The notes under the pieces are model-generated. The model was not told the DNA's origin and ran no database searches. It saw nothing but the letters and a program-made list of their open reading frames with translations. A DNA stretch of 64,000 bases from SIG603 sp964370115 (GTDB taxonomy: Bacteria > Bacillota > Clostridia > Oscillospirales > Acutalibacteraceae), in the NCBI GenBank assembly GCA_964370115.1, contig CAYJIA010000002.1, positions 19,266-83,265 on the forward strand, given 5' to 3'. Position numbers and translations under genes: made by a program. Below are positions 32,588 to 40,426 of this stretch, piece by piece (within the stretch, counting starts at the first letter, position 1; the number at the start of each line of letters is the position of its first letter).

Positions 32588-33361
32588 ATGACCTCACAGC
32601 CCAAGGTGTCTATAATAATGCCAGTTTTCGGCACTGAAAAATACATTAAGGCGTCTATAGAAAGCGTTTTGGCTCAGGATTATCAAAACTGGGAACTCGT
32701 AATTGTAAACGACTGCTCAAAGGATAAGTGCGAGGAGATTATTTTAGGCTTTGACGACAGTAGGATAAAATATATAAAAAACGAAAAAAACTCTGGCGCG
32801 CTTGTCACAAGAAACAATGCGATGAAAAATGCGACAGGCGACTATATAGCTTTTTTAGACAGCGACGACTTGTGGAAAAAAGAAAAACTTTCAACGCAAA
32901 TTGAGTTTATGCAGAAAAATAATTACGATTTTAGCTGTACAAACTACGAGCATATAGACGAAAACTCTAAGGCACTGAACACTTTTTCCACAGCACCAAA
33001 AAAAATCACCGCAAAGAATTTTATGCGGTGGAACTGGTGTGGCTGTCTGACCGTTATGTATAATGCAAAAAAGCTAGGGAAGTTTTATCTTGAAAACTAC
33101 AAAATGAGAGACGACTGGGCACTGTGGATTAAAATAAGCAAAAAATCGCCCTGTTATCTACTGGACGAAAGCCTTGCGTATTACAGAGTGAGAACAGGCT
33201 CACAGTCGACAAGCGGAACAATAAATCTGTTAAAGCAACACTACCGCATATTTAGATTTTCAGAAAAAATGGGAAGAGTGAAAAGCCTTAGCACAACACT
33301 GCTGTCCCTGTTTGGATTTTTTTTAGCAAGAAAGAAATATAGGCGTAAAGTTAGTAAATAA
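32588..33361 (+). CDS. Family 2 glycosyltransferase
   Basis: A 257-residue GT-A fold enzyme. The N-terminal nucleotide-sugar-binding segment is KVSIIMPVFGTEKYIKASI, then ESVLAQDYQNWELVIVNDCS. The DxD-type metal motif lies in FLDSDDLWKKEKL. The acceptor-side MRDDWALWIKIS carries the catalytic Asp region, and YYRVRTGSQS is typical of the group. A basic C-terminal patch suggests membrane association. The sugar and acceptor are unknown, probably surface polysaccharide. It stands alone, with a good ribosome site (AAAGGAGC) after the repeat block and a hairpin after it. Confidence 0.92.
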   Translation: MTSQPKVSIIMPVFGTEKYIKASIESVLAQDYQNWELVIVNDCSKDKCEEIILGFDDSRIKYIKNEKNSGALVTRNNAMKNATGDYIAFLDSDDLWKKEKLSTQIEFMQKNNYDFSCTNYEHIDENSKALNTFSTAPKKITAKNFMRWNWCGCLTVMYNAKKLGKFYLENYKMRDDWALWIKISKKSPCYLLDESLAYYRVRTGSQSTSGTINLLKQHYRIFRFSEKMGRVKSLSTTLLSLFGFFLARKKYRRKVSK

Positions 33362-33364
33362 ACG

Positions 33365-33397
33365 TAGAGGCTAAGGGTGTTCCACCCTTAGCCTCTA
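33365..33397. terminator. Hairpin between glycosyltransferase and phage cassette
   Basis: Perfect 15-bp stem TAGAGGCTAAGGGTG-TTC-CACCCTTAGCCTCTA. The T-run is weak on both sides. It separates converging genes. Confidence 0.7.
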
Positions 33398-33417
33398 GTA
33401 ATTAATTCAACCCGCAA

Positions 33418-33882
33418 CTACAAATATTCAAAAGCTATATTGACATTTATTGGCAGAGTTTGTTTTGCCACTTGCTCAAATTCTTCTTGGCTTAGGTTAT
33501 TAAGACTTTGTACTCTTAGGGTGCAAAGATTGTTTTCACCCTCCACTAACTCTCCGACAAAGCCTATATCCGAAAGTTTTTGTAGCACAGTGGTTTTAGA
33601 AAACGGATTTTCGTAAAGCCTAACTTTTGCCAAAATCTTGTTTTTTCTGTCCTCTATAGTGCCAAGAGCCGTGCTACCCGTGATTTTTTCGAATTTTTTC
33701 AGCGTTTGCTCATCACAGCTTTTTATAAAAAAGTTATCAATCGTTTGTTCTATATAGCTGTTAATCAACTCAAATCCTTTGGCCCATGCGCTGAGTTTTG
33801 CCTCTATAAGTGGTGTGCTGGGACTTAGGATTTTTATTTCTTCAAGTACTTTTACCATGTTTAAGTAATTTAAGTTCTCCAT
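33418..33882 (-). CDS. Phage baseplate protein, XkdU/YmfQ-like (DUF2313)
   Basis: A 154-residue protein at the baseplate end of the phage cassette, immediately after the gpJ-like gene. The segment ELINSYIEQTIDNFFIKSCDEQTLKKFEKITG, then IEDRKNKILAKVR, matches the XkdU/Mu gp48-like family that completes the baseplate wedge (called mostly on position and pattern). The C-terminus (LPINVNIAFEYL) is complete. In ordinary phages fibre and lysis genes would follow; here transcription runs into a hairpin and an unrelated glycosyltransferase gene. Confidence 0.8.
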   Translation of the reverse strand: MENLNYLNMVKVLEEIKILSPSTPLIEAKLSAWAKGFELINSYIEQTIDNFFIKSCDEQTLKKFEKITGSTALGTIEDRKNKILAKVRLYENPFSKTTVLQKLSDIGFVGELVEGENNLCTLRVQSLNNLSQEEFEQVAKQTLPINVNIAFEYL

Positions 33883-33891
33883 AGCTCACCT

Positions 33892-34950
33892 CTAAAGTGT
33901 CGACGTGATAGAAATATGTCCGGGAACCAAAACTTCACTCACAGCGGCAAGAAAATCATTTAGATAGGCAGAAGTCTTTGTAGTATAAATCTCGGCATTC
34001 TCGAGCAAAAGTTTTGTCAAAGAGGAGATATACAAATCTTCGCCAACTTTTAAATTATTGATGTAATCTGTGACAAGTGTTTTGCAGTGGTCAAGTACGG
34101 TGACAGTGTCAAATCCCTTGTTTATTTTTACGCCTATCGGAACATCAACAGTACGCTGGGTGGCAGAAACTACGTCTATAGTTGTGTTAATTTCTCTGTA
34201 TGATTTAAGCAAGGCTTCAAGCTCGGATATAGTCGCACTTGGAACGGCGCTGTCCTTGCCCCAAACGTATACGTAAATATGGGTGGGGTCCTCGTCGTCT
34301 CGGTAAATACTTGCGGAAAAAACACCATCAAAGTTTTCTGCTATCGTCTTAAAAAAGGCATAGTTTGTACCGTTTGATATATCGCTCATTGTGGCAATTA
34401 CTCGCTCGCGGTAGCTTTCTATATTTTCCTCGTCTTCGCCACCATAAAAAGCTTCGGGATTTGTGACCGAGATTATACCCTCGGGCGAGGTTATCAAGGT
34501 GGTTATTGTATTAGGTGCGGCGTTGTATATCTTTCCCCCATTTACAGACTCGGCATAGGCAAAGCCTTCTGTTGATCCAGCGCGTATAATAGAAGGTTTT
34601 GTGGTTTGATACTGTGCCTGTGCATCTCCACTTATAGCGCACAGCGTTCCTGTGGGTATTGCTAAGTCATAACTTGCTGCCTCTGCGCGATTAAATAAAA
34701 GGGTGCCCTGTGCCACGACGGCAGGTTTTTTTTCTATGCTTCGGTCAAGTGCGTGTCTGTCAAGATATTCACCACTTGCCGTTGTTAAAAATGCCTGATC
34801 TTTTATCCAGTCCAGACTTTTAGAAAGTGCATAAATTTCGCCTGCTAAAATCTGGATTTGAATACCATCTACAGAGCTTAGATGTGGGGTATATCCGCTT
34901 TTTTCTTTAAATGCTTCATTCATTTGCAAAAGTATTTCTTCGTAGTCCAT
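33892..34950 (-). CDS. Baseplate J-like protein (XkdT family)
   Basis: A 352-residue protein that forms the baseplate wedge in contractile phages and injection systems. Typical signatures are the N-terminal YTPHLSSVDGIQIQILAGEIYALSK, then DQAFLTTASGEYLDRHALDRS, and GGEDEENIESYRERVIATMSDISNGTN in the middle. A longer frame starts at 34980. The ATG at 34950 has GAAGGGAG at correct spacing and avoids overlapping the gp25-like gene. All expected domains appear intact. Neighbours on both sides are baseplate components, in PBSX-like order. Confidence 0.9.
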   Translation of the reverse strand: MDYEEILLQMNEAFKEKSGYTPHLSSVDGIQIQILAGEIYALSKSLDWIKDQAFLTTASGEYLDRHALDRSIEKKPAVVAQGTLLFNRAEAASYDLAIPTGTLCAISGDAQAQYQTTKPSIIRAGSTEGFAYAESVNGGKIYNAAPNTITTLITSPEGIISVTNPEAFYGGEDEENIESYRERVIATMSDISNGTNYAFFKTIAENFDGVFSASIYRDDEDPTHIYVYVWGKDSAVPSATISELEALLKSYREINTTIDVVSATQRTVDVPIGVKINKGFDTVTVLDHCKTLVTDYINNLKVGEDLYISSLTKLLLENAEIYTTKTSAYLNDFLAAVSEVLVPGHISITSTL

Positions 34951-34951
34951 T

Positions 34952-35287
34952 TTATTGCTCCCTTCTAATAAAAATTTCACCTTCTGAAAACGGAGTTTTT
35001 ATTGTGAAAATATAGTGTTCGTCGTCTTCAATGACGCCAAGTACACTTAGGTCAGGGTATTTTCTAAGCGCAAGACTTGCATAGGAAAACACTTTTTCCA
35101 GCCTGTGCTCGTCGCTTGATTTTACCGTGTGAATTTTACTGCCCAAAGTTTTATTATAAACAAATTTGCCAAGCGGAACGGCTATTAAAACAAGAGCACG
35201 CTGTAAAAATTCTTCGTGCCCATTTATCTGTACAGGCATCCCTTGGGCATTTGTGGCGATATCGCCTAAAGTTATTTTTGTATCCAT
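34952..35287 (-). CDS. Baseplate wedge protein, gp25/XkdS-like (DUF2634)
   Basis: A 111-residue protein. The pattern GHEEFLQRALVLIAVPLGKFVYNKTLGSKI, then LEKVFSYASLALRKYPDLSV, is that of gp25/XkdS-type wedge proteins with lysozyme-like fold. It lies 3 bp from the spike gene and 1 bp from the gpJ-like gene. It attaches the wedge to the hub and, in complete systems, to the sheath; no sheath gene is present here. Confidence 0.82.
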   Translation of the reverse strand: MDTKITLGDIATNAQGMPVQINGHEEFLQRALVLIAVPLGKFVYNKTLGSKIHTVKSSDEHRLEKVFSYASLALRKYPDLSVLGVIEDDEHYIFTIKTPFSEGEIFIRREQ

Positions 35288-35290
35288 TAT

Positions 35291-35623
35291 TTAACCTCCA
35301 GCAGATGTAAAAACTTGATTGTTTATCACAACGTCACCGTTGTTTTTAAGATGAATAAAGGCGCCACTTGCCGAGTAAAGGCAAATTTCACCTGCCTCTA
35401 TGCTTATCGGTGACTGTTCTAAACTTCCAATGACCGCGCCATTTTGTAAAAATACAGGAGTGCCCGTAGGTGGCTTTGAGTAAAGACCGTAGGGTGTAGC
35501 AGTTTTTGGCTGTTTAAAGTTTTCATCTGCAACTACGGTGTAATGCTCGTTTTGAGACAAGACAAAGCCCGTGCTTGTGGCTGCCTCTGTTTTAAGTTCT
35601 GAAAGTTTTTGTGTAAGCCACAT
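35291..35623 (-). CDS. Small baseplate spike/hub protein (Mu gp45 or XkdR-like)
   Basis: A 110-residue protein with beta-rich repeats. GEICLYSASGAFIHLKNNGDVVI in the C-terminal third resembles the beta-helical tip seen in Mu gp45/P2 gpV-type spikes, while the first part could be an OB-like domain. Its position between the hub (XkdQ-like) and gp25-like genes supports the call. It is short compared with gpV (about 200 residues), so it is a minimal spike or an XkdR-type accessory. Assignment is by pattern and context. Confidence 0.65.
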   Translation of the reverse strand: MWLTQKLSELKTEAATSTGFVLSQNEHYTVVADENFKQPKTATPYGLYSKPPTGTPVFLQNGAVIGSLEQSPISIEAGEICLYSASGAFIHLKNNGDVVINNQVFTSAGG

Positions 35624-35625
35624 GA

Positions 35626-36501
35626 TTACACCTCCCTCACTCCTGAAATCTCGCTTTCCTCTTTGCCAAATTCATAGCTGTATTCTATATTTTTCACCTT
35701 AATATTTACCCTGTCTTCACCGCTGTAAAATTCAAAATTGTCGTCAATTTCAAGAGGAATGAGCTTAGGGAATTTCAAGTGATAGGTCTCGTAAACTTTA
35801 AATCGTTCAAAAGGAGGAATTGAATTTTGTGCGAAACGTATCCTTAAAATTCCCTTTGCTTTCTCATTTTCAAAGCAAGTAGCATAGGCTCCTGTGCTGG
35901 CGTCTTTATAGTACATGTGAGAGCAAACATCGTAGTTATTTCGGGAAAACTCAAAAAATTCTGGCGTGTCGTCCTCGTATACGCTCATAGTGTCCTTCTC
36001 TCCAAAGAGCACGGTATTATTATCTAAAACATGGAAAGAAGTAGAAAGGTAGTTTTCTGCAAAATTGCTTAAAACTTCATAAACACTGCTGCCCTTGTGC
36101 ACGACAAATTCTGCCGACAGGGCATCATTTTGTTCTGAAATAACGCTCGAAAAGCCCAAGTCGCTTAAAAACCTGTGCTTTAGCAAAGGTACAGAAGGAA
36201 AGAAAATTGTTTGTGGCATGGCTTCGTTGTCAAGAAGAAGCGCCTCTATGCTCCTTGCGTAAATTTCGAGCAATTTACCGCTTTCGCCGTCGGTAAAAAT
36301 AATTTCGTCGACAAGCCCCCAAAAGAGAGTACCGGTTGCTCCTTCAAGCTTAATATTAGTAAAATTTTCCGGTATTTTATCACAAGAGAAAACCGCGTGT
36401 AAGGCATCGGCAGGAGTTTTTTCATCTTTATGTATGCTAAAGTTCAGCACATTTTCGAGGCTTACAGTCTTTCCACTTTGTGTTGTTGCTAAAAAAATCA
36501 T
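35626..36501 (-). CDS. Baseplate hub protein, XkdQ/gpD-like
   Basis: A 291-residue protein in the XkdQ (gp27/gpD) position. Beta-rich domain 1 includes NFTNIKLEGATGTLFWGLVDEIIF and a LEIYARSIEALLLDNEA stretch. The central part ISEQNDALSAEFVVHKGSSVYEVLSNFAENYL matches the phage late-control/hub family. The end GKEESEISGVREV is also typical. It overlaps the LysM-like gene by 4 bp. In complete tails it forms the trimeric hub that caps the tail tube. Confidence 0.8.
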   Translation of the reverse strand: MIFLATTQSGKTVSLENVLNFSIHKDEKTPADALHAVFSCDKIPENFTNIKLEGATGTLFWGLVDEIIFTDGESGKLLEIYARSIEALLLDNEAMPQTIFFPSVPLLKHRFLSDLGFSSVISEQNDALSAEFVVHKGSSVYEVLSNFAENYLSTSFHVLDNNTVLFGEKDTMSVYEDDTPEFFEFSRNNYDVCSHMYYKDASTGAYATCFENEKAKGILRIRFAQNSIPPFERFKVYETYHLKFPKLIPLEIDDNFEFYSGEDRVNIKVKNIEYSYEFGKEESEISGVREV

Positions 36502-36995
36502 CGTATAACCACCTGTTCCCCTTCTTTTAAATTATTGATATGCCTTATATGCCTGTTGTGTGAAACTAACCAGTCTATGCTTTTGCTACCGACAAAATCC
36601 CAAAGCCTGTCGCCTTGTTTTGCATAGAGCACACAGTTGTTTTCGACACTGCTTTTTTCGTTTGCCTCTACAAAGATAAAGTCGTATTTTAAGAGATCAT
36701 TATCGGGTAAAAACTGTGCACGAAGCTCGGTAAGCACCGCGTAAAAAGGCGTGAGCTTTGGTAAAATTAAATAGTTTGCGCCGTCTTTTGCAATCTTTGA
36801 AAGCTGTTCAAATTTTGCAGCACAGTCGCTACCAAAAAAATAGCCCTCACCCTTGACAGATTGCTGTTTTGTGCCAAGATAAAACATGGTAGAGCTGGTG
36901 TTTTCCATATTTTCGCCACCGCTAATTATAAGGGTCTCTGGGTTTACATCAAAGTCAAAGCTTCCAAAGCTAAGTTTCATCAAATCCATAACCAT
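36498..36995 (-). CDS. LysM-domain tail/baseplate protein, XkdP-like
   Basis: A 165-residue protein in the XkdP position. The N-terminal part (LSFGSFDFDVNPETLIISGG) is like the small tail-hub proteins that bind the tube. The C-terminus YAKQGDRLWDFVG...HNRHIRHINNLKEGEQVVIR is a degenerate LysM repeat. It is shorter than B. subtilis XkdP (about 235 residues). In PBSX the tape-measure gene precedes it; here only a 22-codon frame does. The ribosome site (GGGGG) is good. Confidence 0.78.
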   Translation of the reverse strand: MVMDLMKLSFGSFDFDVNPETLIISGGENMENTSSTMFYLGTKQQSVKGEGYFFGSDCAAKFEQLSKIAKDGANYLILPKLTPFYAVLTELRAQFLPDNDLLKYDFIFVEANEKSSVENNCVLYAKQGDRLWDFVGSKSIDWLVSHNRHIRHINNLKEGEQVVIR

Positions 36996-37000
36996 ACCCC

Positions 37001-37069
37001 CTAAAAAAGCTTTGCTATATAACGTCTTGAGTCTCTTTGTATAGCATAGGAAAGTTGTTTTGCATTCAT
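37001..37069 (-). CDS. 22-codon micro-ORF at the place of the missing tail genes
   Basis: Encodes a basic 22-residue peptide (MNAKQLSYAIQRDSRRYIAK plus LF). Its ATG overlaps the stop codon of the preceding gene in an ATGA arrangement, has a GGGGGT ribosome site, and its stop lies 5 bp before the next ATG. No family is recognised. It occupies the position where sheath, tube, chaperone and tape-measure genes would be expected. It may be a real small peptide, a coupling device that keeps ribosomes moving through the operon, or the scar of a deletion. Confidence 0.4.
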   Translation of the reverse strand: MNAKQLSYAIQRDSRRYIAKLF

Positions 37070-37710
37070 ATATGTACCCCCTCTATTTCAAGCTCTTTAC
37101 AATGCCCACTTTCGTCAAATGCTGAGCTTAGAACACGGCAGTTTGTAAAGGAAAAATTATTGTAGCTAAAGTCAAAAATCGCCTCGTCGTCAAAAAGATT
37201 TGGGCTTGGTGCGACTATTTTTATGATATATTTTGGCTTAGAGATAAGTATGCTCTTAGCGCTTCCTATCGGTCTTATCTCCTGCCTTGCCTGTCTCGTT
37301 ACGCTGACAGCCTTTGCCTTTACTTTTTTTCCGTCCACCAAAATCGTCTTGTTTAATAGGTCGATACTTAAAGTGCAGGGCAAAATTATAGAGTTAATAT
37401 CATCGTCCTCTTTTATTTTTCCCCTTGTAATTGCAGTGATTTCATGAACACTGTTTTTTAAGACAGAACAAATTTGAGAAAAAATCTCCCCACCTGCCTT
37501 TGCGCCTTTGGTGACAGAAACATAAAGGGCTATTTCAAGCACTAAATGATTGTCACTTTGGTAATCTTCCTCTAAAACCGATAAAACGGCTATGGGCCTG
37601 TCAAAAAATCTGCTCGCCTGTGTATTTTCAAATTGATGTACAAAATCAATGTCAGAAATTTGGCCTTTTAAAAGCTCTATCATCTCATCAAGAATTACTT
37701 CGCTCATCAC
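37066..37710 (-). CDS. Phage tail-terminator-like protein with extra C-terminal domain
   Basis: A 214-residue protein. Residues about 1-115 (FFDRPIAVLSVLEEDYQSDN, then LEIALYVSVTKGAKAGGEIF) look like a neck/tail-terminator protein of the XkdJ or gpU kind. Residues about 120-214 form a separate beta-rich unit (ILVDGKKVKAKAVSVTRQ, then RPIGSAKSILISKPKYII) that resembles small tube- or baseplate-type domains. The fused architecture is unusual for a terminator. It may substitute for the missing tube. ATGATG at the start gives two possible initiation codons overlapping the upstream stop. Functional assignment is tentative. Confidence 0.5.
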   Translation of the reverse strand: MMSEVILDEMIELLKGQISDIDFVHQFENTQASRFFDRPIAVLSVLEEDYQSDNHLVLEIALYVSVTKGAKAGGEIFSQICSVLKNSVHEITAITRGKIKEDDDINSIILPCTLSIDLLNKTILVDGKKVKAKAVSVTRQARQEIRPIGSAKSILISKPKYIIKIVAPSPNLFDDEAIFDFSYNNFSFTNCRVLSSAFDESGHCKELEIEGVHI

Positions 37711-38018
37711 ATATCTCCCTCCTCTAAAATTATTTCAAGCACTGCCTTCATACAAAAAACACTGCCAAAAGTCTTTAGTAGTCCTGCCGACAATACACGG
37801 TAGCTTTTTTCCTCAAAGTGCAAGGTGTCACCTGCTTTAAGGGTTAGGGCGTTTCCCATATAAAGGTAGGTAGGCGCGCTTAAAACTCCTGTCGGGTGAG
37901 GCTTCTTTTTAAAATTTCCGTTTTCTTTGTGCTCGGTTATAATTCCACGACAATTAAAACTCTCGTTCTCTTTAAAAACGGTGATAATATCTGCCTTTTT
38001 AAAAATTTTATTCACCAT
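37707..38018 (-). CDS. Small phage head-closure/minor capsid-like protein
   Basis: A protein of about 103 residues located between the connector and the terminator-like gene, where PBSX-type phages carry head-closure proteins. The fold looks beta-rich (SAPTYLYMGNALTLKAGDTLHFEEKSYRV), consistent with a head-completion/stopper protein of the XkdI or gp16-like type. The frame opens with a GTG at 38030, but the ATG at 38018 has GGTGA upstream. It overlaps its neighbours on both sides by a few bases. The family match is only by position and predicted structure. Confidence 0.6.
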   Translation of the reverse strand: MVNKIFKKADIITVFKENESFNCRGIITEHKENGNFKKKPHPTGVLSAPTYLYMGNALTLKAGDTLHFEEKSYRVLSAGLLKTFGSVFCMKAVLEIILEEGDM

Positions 38019-38394
38019 AAGGGCAGTCACCTTCTTCCAAAACGCTTATAAAGGCAAAATCGGTGGACTTTAAAATAGGACTAATTGCGCTTAGGGCATT
38101 GTTTATCATAGCCTGAGACTTACCTGTATCGGGATTTTTTATCTTCATTTCGCCAACGGTCATCTCAGAGGGTGTGTTTAAGCTCTCAAGATTTATATGC
38201 TTGCAAAAAACAAGCGTAACCACGGCAAAATCAAGGCTTTCTTTATAACTGTTTATCACACGCGGGTCTAGGTCGTGCCTTAGCATATTATTTATTTTTT
38301 CCATACTGCTGTTTATCAGTGTGTCAAAGTAGGGCGTGGAAACATCTGTGTCAAGCAGTGAGGAGAGTTTTTCGCTTATAGTAGCCTTGTTCAA
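38008..38394 (-). CDS. Phage head-tail connector-like protein
   Basis: A helical protein of about 128 residues immediately after the capsid gene, in the place of gp6/XkdH-like adaptors. Helical segments such as NSSMEKINNMLRHDLDPRV and ESLDFAVVTLVFCKHINLES fit the adaptor fold. The reading frame extends back to an ATG at 38448, but that part lies within a GC-rich hairpin. A TTG at 38394 is preceded by ACGGAGGTG at ideal spacing, so the TTG is the likely start. The hairpin between capsid and this gene may lower its expression relative to capsid. Confidence 0.62.
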   Translation of the reverse strand: MNKATISEKLSSLLDTDVSTPYFDTLINSSMEKINNMLRHDLDPRVINSYKESLDFAVVTLVFCKHINLESLNTPSEMTVGEMKIKNPDTGKSQAMINNALSAISPILKSTDFAFISVLEEGDCPYGE

Positions 38395-38420
38395 ATTTAC
38401 ACCTCCGTTTAAAATAATTA

Positions 38421-38445
38421 GGCGACGGCGACAATTGCCATCGCC
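38421..38445 (-). terminator. Internal attenuator hairpin after the capsid gene
   Basis: Minus strand stem GGCGATGGC / GCCGTCGCC (one G-T) with a 7-base loop, followed by TAATTATTTT. It lies between the capsid stop (38462) and the connector start (38394), a position where phages often limit downstream expression. Confidence 0.5.
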
Positions 38446-38461
38446 CAATTTTTATATCACA

Positions 38462-39475
38462 TTAAGCCTTGTTAACTTTTATTGCCTTGGCTGCATCTTT
38501 GAAGATTTTTGCAAAGCCAGTAATAGAGCTAATAACTGCTCTTTCAAGTTGTCTGTCTATAAGTTTGTCAAATTCTGTGAGAACTTGGCCAGCTTGAACC
38601 ATTTCAAGCGCGCAGTTTTTGTCAAGGCCTATGATTGTATCTGCCGCCATGCTAGGCACATGGATTACATTTGCGCCAAGAGGAGTAGAAAGCTTGCCAC
38701 TGCCGTGGAAGTTTAGCCCTGCATTAGCGTCTTTAAACTCGCTTATTTGCATAAGCTTTTTAATCATTTCTGTGCCTGCAACAATAGTGTTTAGCCCAAA
38801 CGGAGCCAAATCTCCCCAAAGAGTCACTACATCAGAGTAGCTAGGGTCAGCCGTAATTGTTGTAGATGTAATAGCGTTAGAGTTTCCGTCTCCAGATATA
38901 AGCACGTTAACGGCGTCTTTCATTTGCTGAGTGGCAATATATGAGCCGATTTGTCTTAAAGTAACGGTCAGTAAATCAATTTTTTGGAACCTTAAAGCCT
39001 CGTAAGAAGCCTGAAGCATTCTGCCACGCTTTTTAAGTGCGACAAGGTTTGCCGAAACTGTAATCTCTGTCTCGGGAATGGCAGTGCCCTCGCTTGTGTC
39101 CTTTAATTCTTTTGCAGAATCTGTAAGATTTGACACCACACTGCGATAATCCATAGAGTCAATATTTGTAACCGTTGCTACCATTTCGGGCAGACGGTTG
39201 ACGTCGTCCATGCCGATTTTTACAGAGCGTGAGATATACTCAGGAAAAAGCGCGGCACTAGAGGAAGTAGAGAAGAATTTCTCGATATTGTCAGAAGCAG
39301 AACCTGATACTTTAATGTCAAAACGCTTTAGCTGTCTTTGGAAGGCGTCGAATTTTTCGAGCTCAGTTCCTATGTAGTTTTTTGAGCTATCAAGGCTCTC
39401 TAAAACCTGTGTAAATGATTTACCCGGTACTCTGTACATGTCTTTTTCAATAGTGATATTTTCAAAATGTGCCAT
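38462..39475 (-). CDS. Phage major capsid protein
   Basis: A 337-residue protein with the HK97-fold sequence pattern: a charged N-terminal arm, then SSSAALFPEYISRSVKIG, the core ANLVALKKRGRMLQASYEALRFQ, and a C-terminal GANVIHVPSMAADTIIGLDKNCALEMV followed by VLTEFDKLIDRQLE. It follows the protease gene directly (15-bp gap), the normal phage arrangement. The start at 39475 has AAGGATG; an upstream ATG at 39484 is part of that ribosome site. The reading frame is undamaged, so the shell protein should be functional. Confidence 0.88.
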   Translation of the reverse strand: MAHFENITIEKDMYRVPGKSFTQVLESLDSSKNYIGTELEKFDAFQRQLKRFDIKVSGSASDNIEKFFSTSSSAALFPEYISRSVKIGMDDVNRLPEMVATVTNIDSMDYRSVVSNLTDSAKELKDTSEGTAIPETEITVSANLVALKKRGRMLQASYEALRFQKIDLLTVTLRQIGSYIATQQMKDAVNVLISGDGNSNAITSTTITADPSYSDVVTLWGDLAPFGLNTIVAGTEMIKKLMQISEFKDANAGLNFHGSGKLSTPLGANVIHVPSMAADTIIGLDKNCALEMVQAGQVLTEFDKLIDRQLERAVISSITGFAKIFKDAAKAIKVNKA

Positions 39476-39490
39476 AAAATACATCCTTTC

Positions 39491-40426
39491 TTAAATTACA
39501 AATTCATTGTAATCACTTTCGTTTTTTATTGGTTTTGAGTAAAGTTGTGGACTAAGTGGCAAGCTCTTTGATGCCTCGTTTATAAATACACTTTCAAGCA
39601 GAGAAAGTTCGTTTGTATCAAGCGATTTTATCATGTTGTCCACTATGCTTTGTGGCAGGTCTTTGTAAGCAATTTTAGAATAGAGTTTTATAGAATTTTC
39701 AAGTTTTTCCCTATACATTTTGCCAAAAGCTGCGTCTTTTTTAAGACTTTCAATTTCCTTTGAAAGCTCTCTAAAAGACTTTTCATCAAAGCTTTGAAGC
39801 TTATGTGTCTCTTCGCTGTCAATTAAATCTAAAAGCTTTGTGACACCCGCCTTTCTTTGTGCAGGAACGGCGACGAATGAAAATTCATAGGCGTCTGTTG
39901 CCCCTATAAGTATTTTCACACAAAGAGAACCGCTATAGAGTTTTCCCTTTTGGTGGCTACAGTCTTCTTTTTTACAGATACTACAAATAGACTTTTCCAC
40001 CTTGCAAGAAATGCTTACTTCCTTTAAAATACCGCTGTCTATTTTAGAGATAAGCTCTTCGTTCTTTTCGGTTTTAGGAATATAAGCCCAAGCCTTGAGT
40101 GCTGTGTAAACTTCGTTTAAAGAAGTAAGTTTTTCTTCGTCACGCACTACTTCGGTCTTGTAAATTCTTGCAGTTTGGTTTTCGCTTTTTCTCTCATGGT
40201 TTAAAATGCCTGTCTTTCCCACAAACAACTGTGAGAGCTCGGTTAGGGTGTCGGGTGCAAAGCTTTCGTAGTCGCGGTCTACAAGGTTGTCGCAAAGTAT
40301 TACAGAAAAAGTATAGACTTCGTCCTGTTTAAACTCACGCCTCGTGTAGCCGTTTATAAGCTTTATGTCCTCGCTGTTTTGTGCGGCTTCGTTTTTAATT
40401 ACCGCCTGTCTGGTTTGATAGTTCAT
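39491..40426 (-). CDS. Prohead protease/scaffold, XkdF-like
   Basis: A 311-residue protein between portal and capsid. The N-terminal protease-like half has GILNHE (candidate catalytic His) and EVSISC (candidate catalytic Ser), followed by FSFVAVPAQRKAGV. A Cys/His cluster CSICKKEDCSH lies between them and may bind zinc. The C-terminal 120 residues are charged and helical (LSKEIESLKKDAAFGKMYREKLE), consistent with an internal scaffolding tail. The gene overlaps portal by 32 bp. Protease activity is inferred from position and motifs, not proven. Confidence 0.78.
   Translation of the reverse strand: MNYQTRQAVIKNEAAQNSEDIKLINGYTRREFKQDEVYTFSVILCDNLVDRDYESFAPDTLTELSQLFVGKTGILNHERKSENQTARIYKTEVVRDEEKLTSLNEVYTALKAWAYIPKTEKNEELISKIDSGILKEVSISCKVEKSICSICKKEDCSHQKGKLYSGSLCVKILIGATDAYEFSFVAVPAQRKAGVTKLLDLIDSEETHKLQSFDEKSFRELSKEIESLKKDAAFGKMYREKLENSIKLYSKIAYKDLPQSIVDNMIKSLDTNELSLLESVFINEASKSLPLSPQLYSKPIKNESDYNEFVI

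Noticed and set aside
38395..38448. ATG 38448 as start of the connector gene
   Set aside because: The first 18 codons would be encoded by a GC-rich hairpin and have no ribosome site, whereas TTG 38394 follows ACGGAGGTG.
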